Part shown: positions 1-11,640 of the stretch, piece by piece
Layout of the letters: the number at the start of each line of letters is the position of its first letter
Numbering within the stretch: the stretch's first letter is position 1
Source of the DNA: Monarcha castaneiventris obscurior
Taxonomy: Eukaryota > Chordata > Aves > Passeriformes > Monarchidae
DNA length: 64,000 nucleotides
Assembly: GCA_026261815.1 (NCBI GenBank)
Contig: JAMPIT010000712.1
Span: 558,001 to 622,000, forward strand
Reading direction: 5' to 3'
Made by a program: the position numbers and the translations under genes
The notes under the pieces: generated by a model
The model's input: the letters and a program-made list of their open reading frames with translations, nothing else
Databases searched by the model: none
What the model was told of the DNA's origin: nothing

Positions 1-167
1 GAGTTTGAAACTGCAGAGATCTTGATGTGAAAGCAAAACCTGGCCTTGGTTTTGCCTTGTGGAGAAATTATTCTGTATTTCTGGGAAAGTGACATCATTT
101 TTTCGAGCTGTTGCAGGAAAAGGGGTCACTGTGTCTTTTCTGGTCCTCTCTCCTCATTTTGGTTCTT
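1..167. other. Unique non-coding DNA
   Basis: No repeat family, RNA gene or credible exon is visible here. Two overlapping open frames run through this part and into the adjacent CR1 fragment. They have no recognisable domain and are treated as chance. Confidence 0.5.
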
Positions 168-331
168 CACAGAATCACAGAACCCCAGACTGGTTTGGTT
201 CAGAAGGGATTTTAAAGCTCTTCTCGTTCCACCCCCTGCCATGGGACACCTTCCACCATCCCAGGTTGCTCCAAGCTGCATCCAACCTGGCCTTGGGCAC
301 TTCCAGGGATCCAGGGGCAGCCACAGCTTGG
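168..331 (-). mobile_element. CR1 LINE 3' fragment
   Basis: This is the 3' end of a 5'-truncated CR1 non-LTR retrotransposon, inserted in reverse so that its tail lies at the left edge ('cacagaatcacagaaccc'). The diagnostic blocks follow in the usual order on the + strand: the 'tggtttggttcagaaggga' block, the 'gggacaccttccaccatcc' block, the 'cctggccttgggcacttcc' block and the 'ggggcagccacagctt' block. CR1 is the dominant LINE of birds; its copies are nearly always 5'-truncated and end in a short degenerate repeat related to ATTCTATG instead of poly(A). No reverse transcriptase or endonuclease coding is left. Several mismatches suggest an old insertion. The left edge is clear and the right edge is approximate. 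Confidence 0.9.
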
Positions 332-2149
332 ATACTTCAAACACTTCAGCACAACAGTGGAAAGCTGGGGATTCCACCCTAATTTTTCTGACACTGGTGG
401 AGTTTGTAGCAGCCTCTCTCTAAAATGAGAAATGATGGGAGGGCAATAAACGATGCCTGGAGCCTCTGGAACATTTTTGCACAGGAGCAGCAACCCCAGG
501 TGCAGGAAAAGCTTTGCCTGTCCACGAAGGTTTCTCTTCCAAAGGCTGAATCCCCCAGGGCCGGTTCTCACCTTGCCCCATGGTGAATTCATTCATCTCC
601 AAACAACCAGGAGCCTTTCAGGAGGAGCTGATTCATCACAACCCAGTCCTTGAGACATCCTGTTCCTTATCATCCCCGCAGAGCTATCGGGAGAGGTGAG
701 GCTGGAAACGAGCCCGGTGAATTTAATAATTCACTCTTGATTTGTGTGGCCGTCACCGATGGACGCTGAGGTGCTGCCAGAGAGGGGATCTGATTTCAGG
801 GCAGGGCCAGATCTTAAAATAGGAGGACGGGAATAAATGATAAGGTCTGTTTTCCCTTTTATTGGCCTAAAAGTTCACCTCCAGCCCGAGCTGTCGGTTG
901 GGCACGATGTGGTAACCCCAGCTTTCTGGGAATCGTGCCTGGGGTGGCCCATGGACCTGTGACCCCAATGTGAGCTGACTTTAGCACACCTCTACTTTTC
1001 CTTGAGATAAGAAATAGTGGTGAGCTGATCCTATCTCCCCCGTTCCTTACTTTTCTGCTGGTTTAGCTCTTTTATTGGGGTTTTTCCTGGCCACAAGTGG
1101 AGGCTGGCAGAGTCAGAGCTGCTGTTCTGTACATTCAATCAGCTTTTCTCAGGCTGGGTTTGGGACAGACCCAATTTTCCCCCAAACCAGCATCTTTCAA
1201 TCACATGCTTCAGCTTTGGAGTCTGCAGGTGTGACCATCTCATCTGGCTCTGAGGGAGCCCCTCTGCCTACAAAAGGCAAGTGCTTAAGCTTTGAAAATT
1301 CACAGAGCTGCAAAAAAATTCCCCCAACTCCTTTCCCCCAACACCAAGAGCTGCTCTCAGTTTTGTACAGGCAGAACCTGGAGTTTCACTGACACGAGCT
1401 GAAAAAAGTCCTCCCCATCCTGTAACTCCTCTCCTTTTGCAGCTCTTTATTGTGTGCTTCTGTCACAGCCTCCTCCTGAATCTGGAATTTGAGAGGAATT
1501 CTGGCTTGAGACCAAATATTCGAAAGCAAGTAGAAAAAAATAATTAAACCAACGAGCCTCAGTGCGCAGAACCCGTGTGCAGAAAAAAACAAAATTCACT
1601 AAATAAATATTTATTTTACTCGACTGAAGCTTCCTAAATAGTCGAGGGGGACTTTTCCTGCTGGGATAAGCCAGGATGAGAACCATTCCCTCTGACAAAA
1701 CGAGCCTTGAGTTTGGACTCCGGCCTCTGCTGGGAATTAATTAATTAATTAATCTGCAGCGCGCCGCTTTGAGTGAGATCTCAGCTCTTGGGTTTCCCAC
1801 CGTAGGACGCCCAGCCCGGGGGTGCCCCTGCTTTAAAAATCAGAATTTCCTCGCAGAAACTCTGGCAGAAAAAGTGACGAGAGCCGGGGTGGGTGCAGGA
1901 GTGGCCTCGGGGCTCATTTACATCTCGGTGGGTGAGAAGTCGGGCGTGAGCCGCTTTCCTGTCAGTGCCAGGCTCTGCCCTGAAACCCCTGGTTGGTTTT
2001 GTCTCTGTCAGGGCTGGAGCAAGATCGTGAAGGGGGAAAAGCCCTGAGAGCTGCCAAATCTCTTTTCCTTGTGGGTGGATTCGCTGGTGTCTTGTAATGG
2101 GGTTGAGCCTCTCCTTTGTCACCTCTATTCATGGTGGCCTTGGCTGGTT
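332..2149. other. Unique non-coding stretch
   Basis: No gene is recognised. Bases 660-960 read like single-copy DNA with mixed composition and several ordered AT-rich words (GATAAG, AATTTAATAATT, TTATTGGCC), as in conserved non-coding sequence, but conservation cannot be measured here. A small TTAA microsatellite is listed separately. A weak stem of seven bases is present at 1619-1625 with 1640-1646. The open frames of up to 113 codons on both strands have no recognisable similarity. Confidence 0.5.
1735..1753. repeat. (TTAA)n microsatellite
   Basis: About 4.5 copies of the tetranucleotide TTAA are directly visible, ending just before 'ctgcagcgcgccg'. The unit is self-complementary, so the tract can pair with itself. 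Confidence 0.85.
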
Positions 2150-2210
2150 TAATGTCTGGACTTGATGATCTCAGAGGTCTTTTCTGACCTAAATTATTTT
2201 ATCATCATAT
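2150..2210 (+). mobile_element. CR1 3' end, short relic
   Basis: The segment reads 'gatgatctcagaggtctttt', followed by a decayed 'cctaaattattttatcatca' tail. This matches the 3' terminus of a CR1 subfamily different from the commoner 'ggaccttaaagctcatcc' type in this window. Only about 60 bases are recognisable. A further CR1-like phrase at 2246-2270 ('ggttggatggggcttggagc') could be a piece of a second copy. Confidence 0.65.
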
Positions 2211-3920
2211 TTGCTCCTCCCAGGAGGTTTGCCCCATTCTTGGAAGGGTTGGATGGGGCTTGGAGCAAACAAAATTCCTCAAGAAAAATTCCCCAAGGTG
2301 TTTTGTCCAAGTGTTCATCTTTGGACCTGGAGGAAATAGAAGTGCTTTGTGGAGGGGAGCTGCTGTTCCAGCCGTGCTGGGACATGGATTCCCGTGGTCT
2401 GACCCTGGAATGCCACAGGATTCCACATCCCTGAAACCCCAACTTGCTGGGCATGGGTGCAGGAGCTGAGCTTGGGGATGTCCATGTGGAAAGGGACACG
2501 TTTAATAGAGTCAGTCCTTAATGAAGGAGCTTTTGTGCTATCCCACACTTTCCTTATTCAATAAATGCTGGGTCAGACAAGCTGCAGGGCTGGGGAGAGG
2601 GGTTTATCCTGCCACACTGAAGGAGAGAGATGTATTTCCTTTTTCCTGCTGTTATTGATGGACTCCTTGTCCCTTTTTCCCCACCATTTTTGGTGCAGGA
2701 GGTCGCAGTGTGGGATGGGACATTAAATCCTCCTTCCACGTCCCTGTATCTACACCGAGGTGGAAGACAGAACTGAGCATCCTTTTAGGGCAAAAGGGTG
2801 TTTTATAGGAATAAACAATAAAAAGAGAGAGAAAACCAGGTCAGAGATGAATCCAGGCCTCAGGGGGGTTTGCAAAAGAGCTGGAAATCTCACAAGGCCG
2901 AGTCGCGCCTCGTGAGATTTCTGATACTTCCCACTTCTGCCTGGGCCAGAAATACCACAAGAACAACGCTGTATCATCATTCTCAGCTCTGGCTCTGCTC
3001 TTCCCACACTCCCAGCAGGGATCAGCCTCCCAAACGTCCTCCAGGCTGAGGATCCGCTGGCATCACCGAGCAGAGCCCGGCGCAGACGGCATCCGGCTTT
3101 TCCTCTCGGCCCCATGTGTTGAGGAGGGGAGATATTTTTGGTCGAGAAATCAAATGACTCATTTTGTGGATCCCATGAACTATTTTGGGACGGGGCGTGC
3201 GCCTCCCCCGGCGCTCTCCCCTGCTGATGCTGCCCGGGGACCTTCAGCCACCCGGGGCAGGTGGATGCACAAGGGACAGGGCACCTCCAGCCTCCAGATC
3301 CCGGCGGATCTCGGAGCCGGGAGGCTGCCGGTGGCCAGGGATGTTGTGCAATCCCACTGTTCACGTTTCAGCCCGGTCCTTACCCTTTCCGCCCTCCGGC
3401 CGGGTTTGTTATGCAGAGGAAGCTTCTTAAGGAGCCCCGACAAACAGACAGGAAACCGAGTCTTTCACTGCGCGGACACATTGTCTGCCCGGGGCTAAAT
3501 TTGAACATAAAAAGACCTTATTTATTGCTTTTATTTATAAATCCTGAGCTGAGCGCTTTGAAGACGAGCCCCGGTTGGGAAGGGAGCAGGAGAGGGCGAG
3601 GGGAAGGGCAGCTGGAGTGGCGTGGACCAAAGTCCAGCTCCAGTGTGTGGGGTGGGATCAGGGCAGGATTGGATGCTCTGTGCCATGACCTGGAGCGATG
3701 TCCGGGTGGAAATGGCCAGCTGAGGTGGTGGGGCTTGAACAGGACAGCTCTGTGTGACCAGTTTTGGGGTGGAGACTCCATCCAGGAGCTCGTGGGCATC
3801 CCCTGTGTCGATGATGGTGAAGGTGGTGCTGGGATCCAACCCACAGTGCCTGGCTGAGGCTGAAATCCTGGGTGGCTCCATGTCCCCACAGAGGCTGGGT
3901 GATGAGGGATTAACATCCAG
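2211..3920. other. Unique non-coding stretch with CpG-dense block
   Basis: No gene is recognised. Bases 3050-3500 are clearly CpG-richer than the surroundings (six CpGs in the 60 bases from 3181). They lead into an AT-rich segment around 3510-3540 ('aaagaccttatttattgc'). Open frames of 198 and 204 codons cross this block on opposite strands. Both are explained by the shortage of stop codons in GC-rich DNA, and neither contains a domain I recognise. The block could be an enhancer, a weak CpG island or the edge of an unannotated first exon. Confidence 0.45.
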
Positions 3921-4068
3921 GATTGGATCCCTGCAAGTGTCCAAGGCCAGGCTGGATGGGGCTCGGAGCAACCTGGTTTAGGGGAAGGTGTCCCTGCCTG
4001 TGGCAGGGGTTGGAAGGAGTTGAGCTTTAAGGTCCCTTCCAACCCAAACCATTCCACGATTCCATGAC
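3921..4068 (+). mobile_element. CR1 LINE 3' fragment
   Basis: The blocks run in sense order: 'aagtgtccaaggccaggctg', 'gggctcggagcaacctgg', 'ggtgtccctgcctgtggc', 'ttaaggtcccttccaaccc', and the tail 'accattccacgattccatga'. The copy is complete at the 3' end and truncated at the 5' end. The internal blocks are close to the other young-looking copies in this window (for example at 28.7 and 63.0 kb), which suggests the same subfamily. Confidence 0.93.
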
Positions 4069-4372
4069 CAGCAAGGCCAAGTGGCCACTCCAGGTCCACA
4101 CCTGGAGTGGCCACCACCTCTGGAGAGGCTTCTCATGTCCCCACCAGCCTCAGAGTCTCCTTTGGAGATGTTCCTTCTCATTTTCCGTGTACCAGTGGGT
4201 ATTTCCAGGCAAAGGTAGTGTGAGAGGGGCAGGCAGATCTCGGTCACCGCAGCAGACTTTAAAAAGTGAAAACACGAAGTCGAAAGCTGCCAAACCTGCA
4301 GCAACTTCCCAAATCCCACCTGAAACGTAGCAAAAGGCACAAGGAAAGTAAAAGTTCCAGCGTTGCTTTTTT

Positions 4373-4384
4373 GGGGGGGGGGGG
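4373..4384. repeat. (G)12 homopolymer
   Basis: Twelve consecutive G residues follow a T run and precede a T-rich segment. Such tracts are prone to length error and to G-quadruplex formation. Confidence 0.9.
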
Positions 4385-5598
4385 TTGTGTTTTGTTTTTT
4401 TTCGATGTTGTTGTTGCTCTTGGAGAAACATCACCCTTTATTCTGAGAAAAGGGAAGCGCTGGGGCCATGGGTGCTGGGGAGTTGTGGATCTGCCCCTCA
4501 GGAGTGCAAAATTGGGGTGAACTCCAGCACCCTGATCTTGGGCAATGCAACAGCGATGCTGAGGCTCCCGTGGCAGAGCCAGGAGCTGCAGGAGGAGACA
4601 CAGGGGTGATGATGCAGAAGAGGAGAAGCCTCTTACCCTCATCCCTCTTAGGGGCAGGGATGTTTGGACACGGAGTTTCTCCATCTGTCCCCTCCTGCCG
4701 GTGAGGTCGGGCTCAGCTGCACCAAAACCCACTGGTCACAGCAACCCTTTTCTTTATTTAACCCTCCCCGACCCCAGGATTGAGGAACCACTTCCACATT
4801 TGCTGCTGGCCACGGCCAAAAAGCCCTTGGAGCCGTTTCTGCTCCTCCTGCCCGGCCCGTCTCGCTCACAGATGCTCAAACCACACGTTCCTTCGCCCAG
4901 CCTGGCCCATGGCAGATGGACACAGCTAAAAATACCCCAAAATAACGCCTGGCCACAGGAGTCCTGCGAGGGTCTCACAGCCAGAGCAGCTGGGGCTGAG
5001 AGGACGGGCTAAAAATAGGGGTGTGGTGCAAGTTTCTGGAGATGCCAAAGCGTGAGGTGAAACTCAGGCTGGGTTAACTGAAGAGCTGAGGGTGTCTTTG
5101 GGGTTCTTTCTGCTTGGGGGGGGCTCAGCAGGAGAAATGGGGTAGCCTTCTTGGGCATTATGGGTTTAGTGGGGTACCCCCTTCACCTCGGGGCATCGCC
5201 TGCGTTTGCTTTTTGGGGTCACCCCCCTCACAGGGAGCTGCATTCTTGGGGCCAGAAGTGCTAAAGCTGTGCTGTACCCACAGATTTTAGTTCTGTGGCT
5301 GAAATCTGGGGTTTTGGGCACCTTTGCCTCATCCAAAAGGTCCAGCAGCATCCCAGCATAGCTGCACCCTCCAACTGAGCCCTGTCCTGCCCAAGAGGAC
5401 ACCCAAACCTTCCATCCTCACACAAGGACAGCAGCTGGAGCATGAAAACCTCTGTCTGATGTTTCCACCCGTGATCCAGGAGCTTGGAACATACCTGGAA
5501 TTCTTTGTGGTCCTATCTGGGACCCCTCTATTCCCCACCAAGCCCAGGGGAATCCATCTCATCCCCGTTCCCCCCACCTTGCACAACCCTCCCTGCCT

Positions 5599-5622
5599 CC
5601 TTCTCCTTCTCCTTCTCCTTCC
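5599..5622. repeat. (CTTCTC)n simple repeat
   Basis: Four copies of a six-base pyrimidine unit lie in a longer pyrimidine-rich tract. No associated gene is visible. Confidence 0.85.
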
Positions 5623-6673
5623 TCGCGCTGGGTGAAATCAGAGCTGTTATTTCAAAGAGAAGCTTGTGATTTATCGCTGTAATCTCGACCACAAGTTGAG
5701 CTGGCAGGAGCTGGGGGAGCCACGAGGAATAACAGAGGGGTTGGCGACTCATTTCAGCATCCTCTGCGCTCTTGAGGTTTTTATTTCTTCAGCGTGGCAG
5801 CAGGGAAATACGAATTTCTGAGAGAAAGAGGAGAAAATGAAAAGGAGAAAGAACTGCCCGGGATTTGTGCTGAAGTAGCTCAAAATTGGGCTTTTCCTTG
5901 CATGCTAGTTTTACAAAAAAATCAGCTTTTTGAGCTTTAAAACCTGAGGTCGTTGCAGCAACCAGAGGAACCAGCCCTGCCTGGCAAAGGGGGACACCCT
6001 GGGATGGTGCTGCTGCTCCGAGGGCAGAGCTGAGGGGGGTTTATCCTTATTTTTTCCCCTTTTTCCCATCTCCATCAGTCACTTTTACAGCTCCCAGCAG
6101 CCAGCCCGGCAAGCCCAGCTTTGCAGGGACGTTAATGAGTTTTTAAATCAAAGTTTTGTGGTGGCCAAACAAACCTTCCAGAAAGGGCCACGCTGGGGCT
6201 GCTCGGGGAACTCCCCAACACCTCCTGGCTGTGAAGGAACAGCGTTTTCATCTTTGTTATTTCACTTTTCCCTAATTTATACCTGCTTTTACACTTCATT
6301 TAAGGCTTTTAATCCTATTCCCCCAGATCTGAATGGACCTGGAAGCTGATTTTTTGCTAAACAGCAGTGAGATGCACAGGATGACATTGCAAACCTTGCA
6401 GAGCTCCTGAACCTGCCAAATTTCCCAATTTTTCCCAACATTTGAACTCTTTGCATCCAATATCCCGAGCTCCTGGTGTGCTCAGGAGAAATCCATCAAT
6501 TTTTTATGCCTTTTCCTTGTTTTACAGAAGGAAAGGCTTGTTTTTTCCAGCCTTTTTGTGGGAGTCCGACCGATTTTAACCCACTCTGAGGAAATGACAA
6601 AGCATTAACTCCCCTGCAAGGCACTGCAATAATTTTCCTTAAAGCCAGTCTTTGCAAGGAGTTGTTTTCCAAG

Positions 6674-6727
6674 CCAAAAAAAACCCAAAAACAAAAACCC
6701 AAAAAAAACAGAAAGAAAAAAAAAACC
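6674..6727. repeat. A-rich low-complexity tract
   Basis: Runs of seven to ten A residues are broken by CCC and single C or G residues over about 55 bases. The tract is followed by a T run, so the two can partly pair. It is not a clear poly(A) tail, because no retrotransposed sequence precedes it. Confidence 0.8.
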
Positions 6728-7968
6728 CCTTGTTTTTTTCTTGGCCTTTCTGCTTTGCTAATCCACTCTGACATTTATTAGCAATTATTTATTTCCTTCC
6801 CTGCTGGCTGTTTATGGTGCAATTTTTCAACAAAATAGGAATTACTCAATAATAACCCCTGCAGAAAAGCAATTAGGAAACCTGAAGTGGGTGGTTACAG
6901 AGATTGTGGGGCTTTTCCCATGCCCAAAATCTCATTTTCTGGCCCAAATGGAGCTGGAGAGCAGCAGAACCTGGGACTGGAGCATCACAACTTTGTCCTA
7001 TCCACATCCAGGGTTTTTTTTTTCCTGCTGTTTGCAGCTTTTGCAAGGAGCCACGAGTGGTGAAGCCCAGATTTAGGAAGGGCCACTTTCGTTGTCTCCT
7101 GGGTAATAATCTTCTTTCTTCCCTTTAGGTTTGGGTGATGAGGAAGGGCTGTAAAAAAAAACCAGGATTCTTGTTCCTTAATGAAAAAGCTCCGTGCCCA
7201 GAGACTCCCACGAGTTCCCATGAAGCCGCAGGGCAGTGCAAAACTGACAAGAAAATTAAAAATATTTCAGAAAACCAGCTCAGCCTTTCGGTGCAGCACC
7301 TTGGGAGCGTTTCCCCATTCCACCCCTTTGTGGGGGGGACCCACCCACCCTCCAAAATCCCCCCCTGAGCCATGGCTTTCCCAAGAAAAGGCTCCTTGCA
7401 TGCGAGAAGCTGCAGTGAGGGGGGGAAAAAAACCCAGATTTGAGCTGAAATGATGGAGTTTGTAAGGAAATAAAGCTTTTTTTATGGCTGTGCCTTGCAC
7501 TGATCACCCCTGGATCTTCCTGGGGGTGCTGAGGGGAGTCAGGGCTTGATGCTGGTGGGGTTTGGGCACCTCTCAGGTCCCACCCAGTGGGGAATGAGTG
7601 AGAAAAGCCCCCCCAGGCACCTCTGGGTGCTGGCAGGAACCACGCTAGAGAGGGGTGAGAGCACAGCGGGCGCTGCTCGAAGGCGGGGACAGCCCAGGCC
7701 CGGTTCTGCTTGGCTGGAGCTGCCACCCAAAATAATCAAAGCTCACCCCAGCATTGCTGCTGCTGAGGGAAACTTCATTTTCATTTTCCGACCGCTCTCC
7801 CGGCCGGGACTCAGGCGAGGGCAGCTCGGGGTGGGGAGGGTGGGGGTTGTTTGGCACCGAGGGCCACTGAAACACCACTTGGGGTGGCCCTGGGGTGGCT
7901 TTTGGCCAGGGAGGGTGGCATGAGAGTGAGGTGGGGAGGGGACACAGCCAGAGCAGCGCTGGGAGCAG

Positions 7969-8422
7969 GATCATAAATCATGGAATGGTTTGGGTTGGAA
8001 GGACCTTAAATCTCATCTCATTCCTGCCATAGCAGGGACACCTTCCACTGTTCCAGGGTGCTTCAAACCCTGTCCAACCCGGCCTTGGGCACTGCCAGGG
8101 ATCCAGGGGCAGCCACAGCTTCTCTGGGCACCCTGTGCCAGGGCCTCCCCACCCTCACAGCCAGGAATTCCTTCCCAACATCCCACCTAATCCTGTCTTC
8201 AGTCATGGGAAGCCATTCCCTGTGTCCTGTCCCTCCATCCCTTGTCCCCAGTCTCTCTCCATCTTTCCTGTGTTCTCCCTTCAGGCACTGCAAGGCCACG
8301 ATGAAATCATCCTGAATCTTCTCTTTTCCAGGCTGAACAATCCCAATTCTCCCGTTTTTCCTCCCAGCAGAGCTGCTCCATCCCTCTGATCACCCTGGTG
8401 CCTCTGGACTGGCTCCAGCAGG
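7969..8422 (-). mobile_element. CR1 LINE 3' fragment, long
   Basis: This is one of the longest CR1 fragments in the window. The tail is at the left ('gatcataaatcatggaatgg'). The + strand then shows 'ttgggttggaaggacctt', 'gggacaccttccactgttcc', 'ccttgggcactgccaggg', 'gggcctccccaccctcac', 'aattccttcccaacatcc', 'ttccctgtgtcctgtccc', 'cttcaggcactgcaaggcc' and 'ccaggctgaacaatccca'. These are the blocks found progressively further from the 3' end of CR1. The fragment fades near 'ctggctccagcagg'. It is followed within about 60 bases by another CR1 copy in the opposite orientation. Confidence 0.93.
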
Positions 8423-8483
8423 TTGGGTGGAACATTGGGCTGCTCCCAACAAACCTGCCCTGTGCTATGGGGTCACAGATCAG

Positions 8484-8578
8484 TTGGGAAGGTGTCCCTG
8501 CCCGTGGAACGGGGTGGGATGGGATCCTTCCCAATCTTTAGGTCGTCTCCAACCCAAAGCACTCCATAATTCTATGAA
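8484..8578 (+). mobile_element. CR1 3' fragment, inverted neighbour
   Basis: The sense order is 'ggaaggtgtccctgcccgtg', then 'tttaggtcgtctccaaccc' and the tail 'actccataattctatgaat'. It is more divergent from the common pattern than its neighbour (for example 'aagcactcc' replaces 'aaccattcc'). With the opposite-strand copy at 7969-8422 it forms an inverted pair with tails outward. Confidence 0.88.
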
Positions 8579-11500
8579 TCCCCACCTCCAGGCTGTGATG
8601 AGCTCGTTAAATCATCCCCCCTCCCACCAGCAGCACCCCTAAACCCTCGAGAGACACCAACCTCTCCTCCAGACAAAATTAAGCTCACCCATGACAAATC
8701 CAGAGGGTTTTCCCTCCATTTATATGGAATGTTAAGGCTCAGGGACAACCCCTTGTGCATTCCTTGATGTCTGCCATGAATCCCTCATTCCCTGGTGCCC
8801 CACATTTCCCCAGCCAAACCCCTCCCTCTGTGTGTATTGAATATTTCCTTGGAATTCCCGGGGGCTAAAAACATTTCTCTGTGTGGATTCCCTTAAATTC
8901 CACCCCCAAAGCAACCCTCTGGATCGTTGGAAGCGGGAATGTTTGTCCTGAGGATCTTTTAGGGAGCTTGGGATTTATTTTGCTGCTAACAAACTTTGCT
9001 CACGCCTTAACAAAATGCAAATATCCCGATTCCAGTGTTGCTGAAACGCAGAACTGGGATCACAGGGACTTGTTCGGGGTGTTGATTTCTTTTTTAGCTG
9101 CTTATTCTTGGTATTTGCTTGGAAAAAATGTGGTTTTCTGCTTGTAATAAATAAAACACGACTTCTAAGCAAATCTCGGAAATTAGGAGCTTCAAATCCT
9201 TCTGGATTTTCCCCTTCATGGGGGAAAAGATCTCGCTAGAAATAACAGGCACAGCCTGGGAAGTGAACAGTGGGAATATTCTGTCTGAACAGGAAGAATC
9301 CACGGCCATGGAGAGCCATTAGAGTCAGTGTTAATTAGGGTTGATTGAGTGAGAACAGAGCCTGACACATGGAGCTGCTGAGAGCCTGCGTTGAGTCACT
9401 GGGAAAACCACAGGCTGCTGTTAGAGGGGAAAAAAATTACCAAAAAATAGAATCATACGAGCAGGTGCGATTTTCCATGGTCCTGAGTGATGGAGGAGCC
9501 TGGAATTGGGCAGCAACCCCAAATCCTGGAGAGGTTGCCCCCCGTTCCCCAAATCTGGCCCTATTTTGTACCCTCAGAGGGTGATGGGGAATCCTCTCCT
9601 GGGAGATCTCCTGTCCCTGCCAGGGATGTGCATCCCTGGGAAGGCAGGAATGTGGCTCCACATCCTCCAAAGGTGGGAAAGAGGGAATTGAGAAGTCTTT
9701 CTCCTCCATCCCCCTGCAGGCAGAGTTCCTGTGGATGGCTCCAGCCCTGCCTTAGGGGAAATCTTTAGGGCTGTGCAAAATCCCGTCCCCAAATCAGCGC
9801 TGCTCTTTCACTGCTGGCAGGTCCTGGAAAAAGCAGGCGGGCACAACGTGTGGTGCTGAGGGAAAATGTGGAGAAAGCAGGGAAAATCCCAGGGAGGGAG
9901 GGAGGGTTCTGCCAGCCTGGGAAGCAGCTCCACCAGGCCTTTGGAATGTTCTTTCTGCGGCTCAGAGGATGGTGAACCTCGAGGGCTCAGTGGAGACGCC
10001 GTTCCCTTTGGAACCATCTCCCTGCCCCTTCCTCCAAACCCCAAAACTTCTGATTTCCTGACTTTTCCACGATTTTCTTTCTGCTGTCACAAATCCCCAC
10101 GGCTTTGCTAACCCTGCTGTGACATCAGTGACAATCCTGGCTGGGGCTTGTGGTGCCTTCTGCAGCACCAGCAGCAGATCTCCATCACCACCCCCTAAAA
10201 CTCAATTAGGGGCTGGGACATTGCAAAAACAACCCTCCACCACCCATTACTGCGGGGTTTTTTGCATGTTTTGGGGTTGTTCGGGCTCTTTTTTCTGGTC
10301 TTTCCGTCCTCCCCACACACCTTGATCCCCTTCCCCACGTGCTCCGGCCATAAATGTAACGGCACGGTCAGAGTCCCACCATTATTGCTCATCCTGTTCT
10401 TACATAACAACTAAGTTCGCTCTTTTGACTCGCCGACTGCTCCCTCCTGCAGGAATTGCGCTGTCACTCGACCCAGTGAATGCAGGAACTGGTCGCTGGC
10501 ATGGAAAATTTTAAACATTCCTTGGAATGGGCTTGTTGGCACCTCTGCGTGCAGGGCCCGGATTTGGGTCCGGCTGTGCAGGGGCTGAGTGGACGCTCCA
10601 CTGCCAAGTGTCTGCTCTGCTCTTTGGAGTTTTTTCCCCAGAAAAATCGATTTTTGTGCTAAAATCCACTCCGTGCGCCCGGCGGTTGTCGGGAGGCACA
10701 AGGAAATGGAATTCGTCGCTGCCCACCAGCACTGGAAACCTTGGAAAAAGCCCTGAGTGCCCATCCAAGCCCAGCAGCTCCAAAGGGAGCGCTGTGGGGA
10801 GCTGCTGCCCCAGAGCCATGCCAAGGAGCTGCCTCATCACCTGCTAATCACCTGTTAATCACCTGTTAATCATCTGTTCCACAGCAAAGCCTCTGAGTGT
10901 GCTGGCTCTGCGTTTTAAAGCTCTCCCTGCCTGTCTGGTTCTGGGAATGTCCCCGGGAGCAGGGACACGGCTTTGGAAAACGCTCTCAAGCACAGGATGT
11001 GACTCCTGGCCTTGTCCTGGGCAGAGTCAGGAGCTGGGCTCGCTGAGCCTTGCGGGTCCCTTGGAATTCAGTTTATTCCCTGATTCCGTGGGTGCTTCTG
11101 ACACCTTCTGCTCCCAGCTCGGTGTCCCCTGCAGCCCCTGCGACCAACTGGGGTGACCTTGGCGGGGTGGCCGTGCCCAGGTGTGCATCAAAGCAGGGCT
11201 GCAGCTCCGTTTCCTGGCTGGCTTCTCAATTAAACCCGATCCCACAAATAATTGAGGGTTTATTGCACCCAAACAACCGGGAATTTGAACCCAACCACGA
11301 TGCGGCAGATAAAATCTCAAAGACACCCAGCAGCCGGGAGGGAAAGCTTCACCTTTACCCATGACCCTGCCTTTCCTGCCAAGTGTGTTCAGGGGATGCT
11401 CCCCAAAACGGAAACCCCTTCTCTCTGCTTGGGCACAGCTTTTTGGGGTGCTGGGAGCCAGAGTTTCTCCCTGGCACAGCTGCCAAGGTAGGTGGTAGAG

Positions 11501-11640
11501 GAACAGAGAGCGCTTCGTATTTAGGAAGTTAAAGGGGGAGCGAGCTCCCTGAAGGGATGGGCTGAGGGTGAGGAGATGGTGAAGAGGCACAAGCACTCGG
11601 CTGTGGAGCCACGGGGACCTCTGTTCTCAGTGTCCCTGCT
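8579..11640. other. Unique non-coding stretch
   Basis: No gene or dispersed repeat is recognised in 3 kb, except for the 11-bp tandem repeat at 10837. There are many overlapping open frames on both strands (up to 189 codons at 11027-11596, minus strand), without domain content. Purine runs such as 'gggagggagggaggg' near 9893 are noted. Confidence 0.45.
10837..10879. repeat. 11-bp tandem repeat, 4 copies
   Basis: Four successive copies of an 11-base unit close to 'tcacctgttaa' are directly visible; the first has C for T, and the last is partial with T for C. The period equals one helical turn, and each unit contains an E-box-like CACCTG or CATCTG core. Confidence 0.85.

Larger units (their letters stand above)
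4069..7968. other. Unique non-coding stretch with simple repeats
   Basis: No gene is recognised in 3.9 kb. Apart from the G tract, CTTCTC repeat and A-rich segment listed separately, the sequence is single-copy. Open frames reach about 150 codons on both strands and are not supported by similarity or by believable splice sites. Bases 5640-5900 and 6250-6350 have the balanced, word-rich look of possible conserved non-coding DNA. Confidence 0.45.

Noticed and set aside
2750..3857. Open frames of 204 and 198 codons on opposite strands
   Set aside because: They overlap in the CpG-rich block, where stops are rare, and have no recognisable domains.
3518..4117. 199-codon minus-strand open frame
   Set aside because: Its upstream part is the antisense of a CR1 fragment, and the remainder has no domain.
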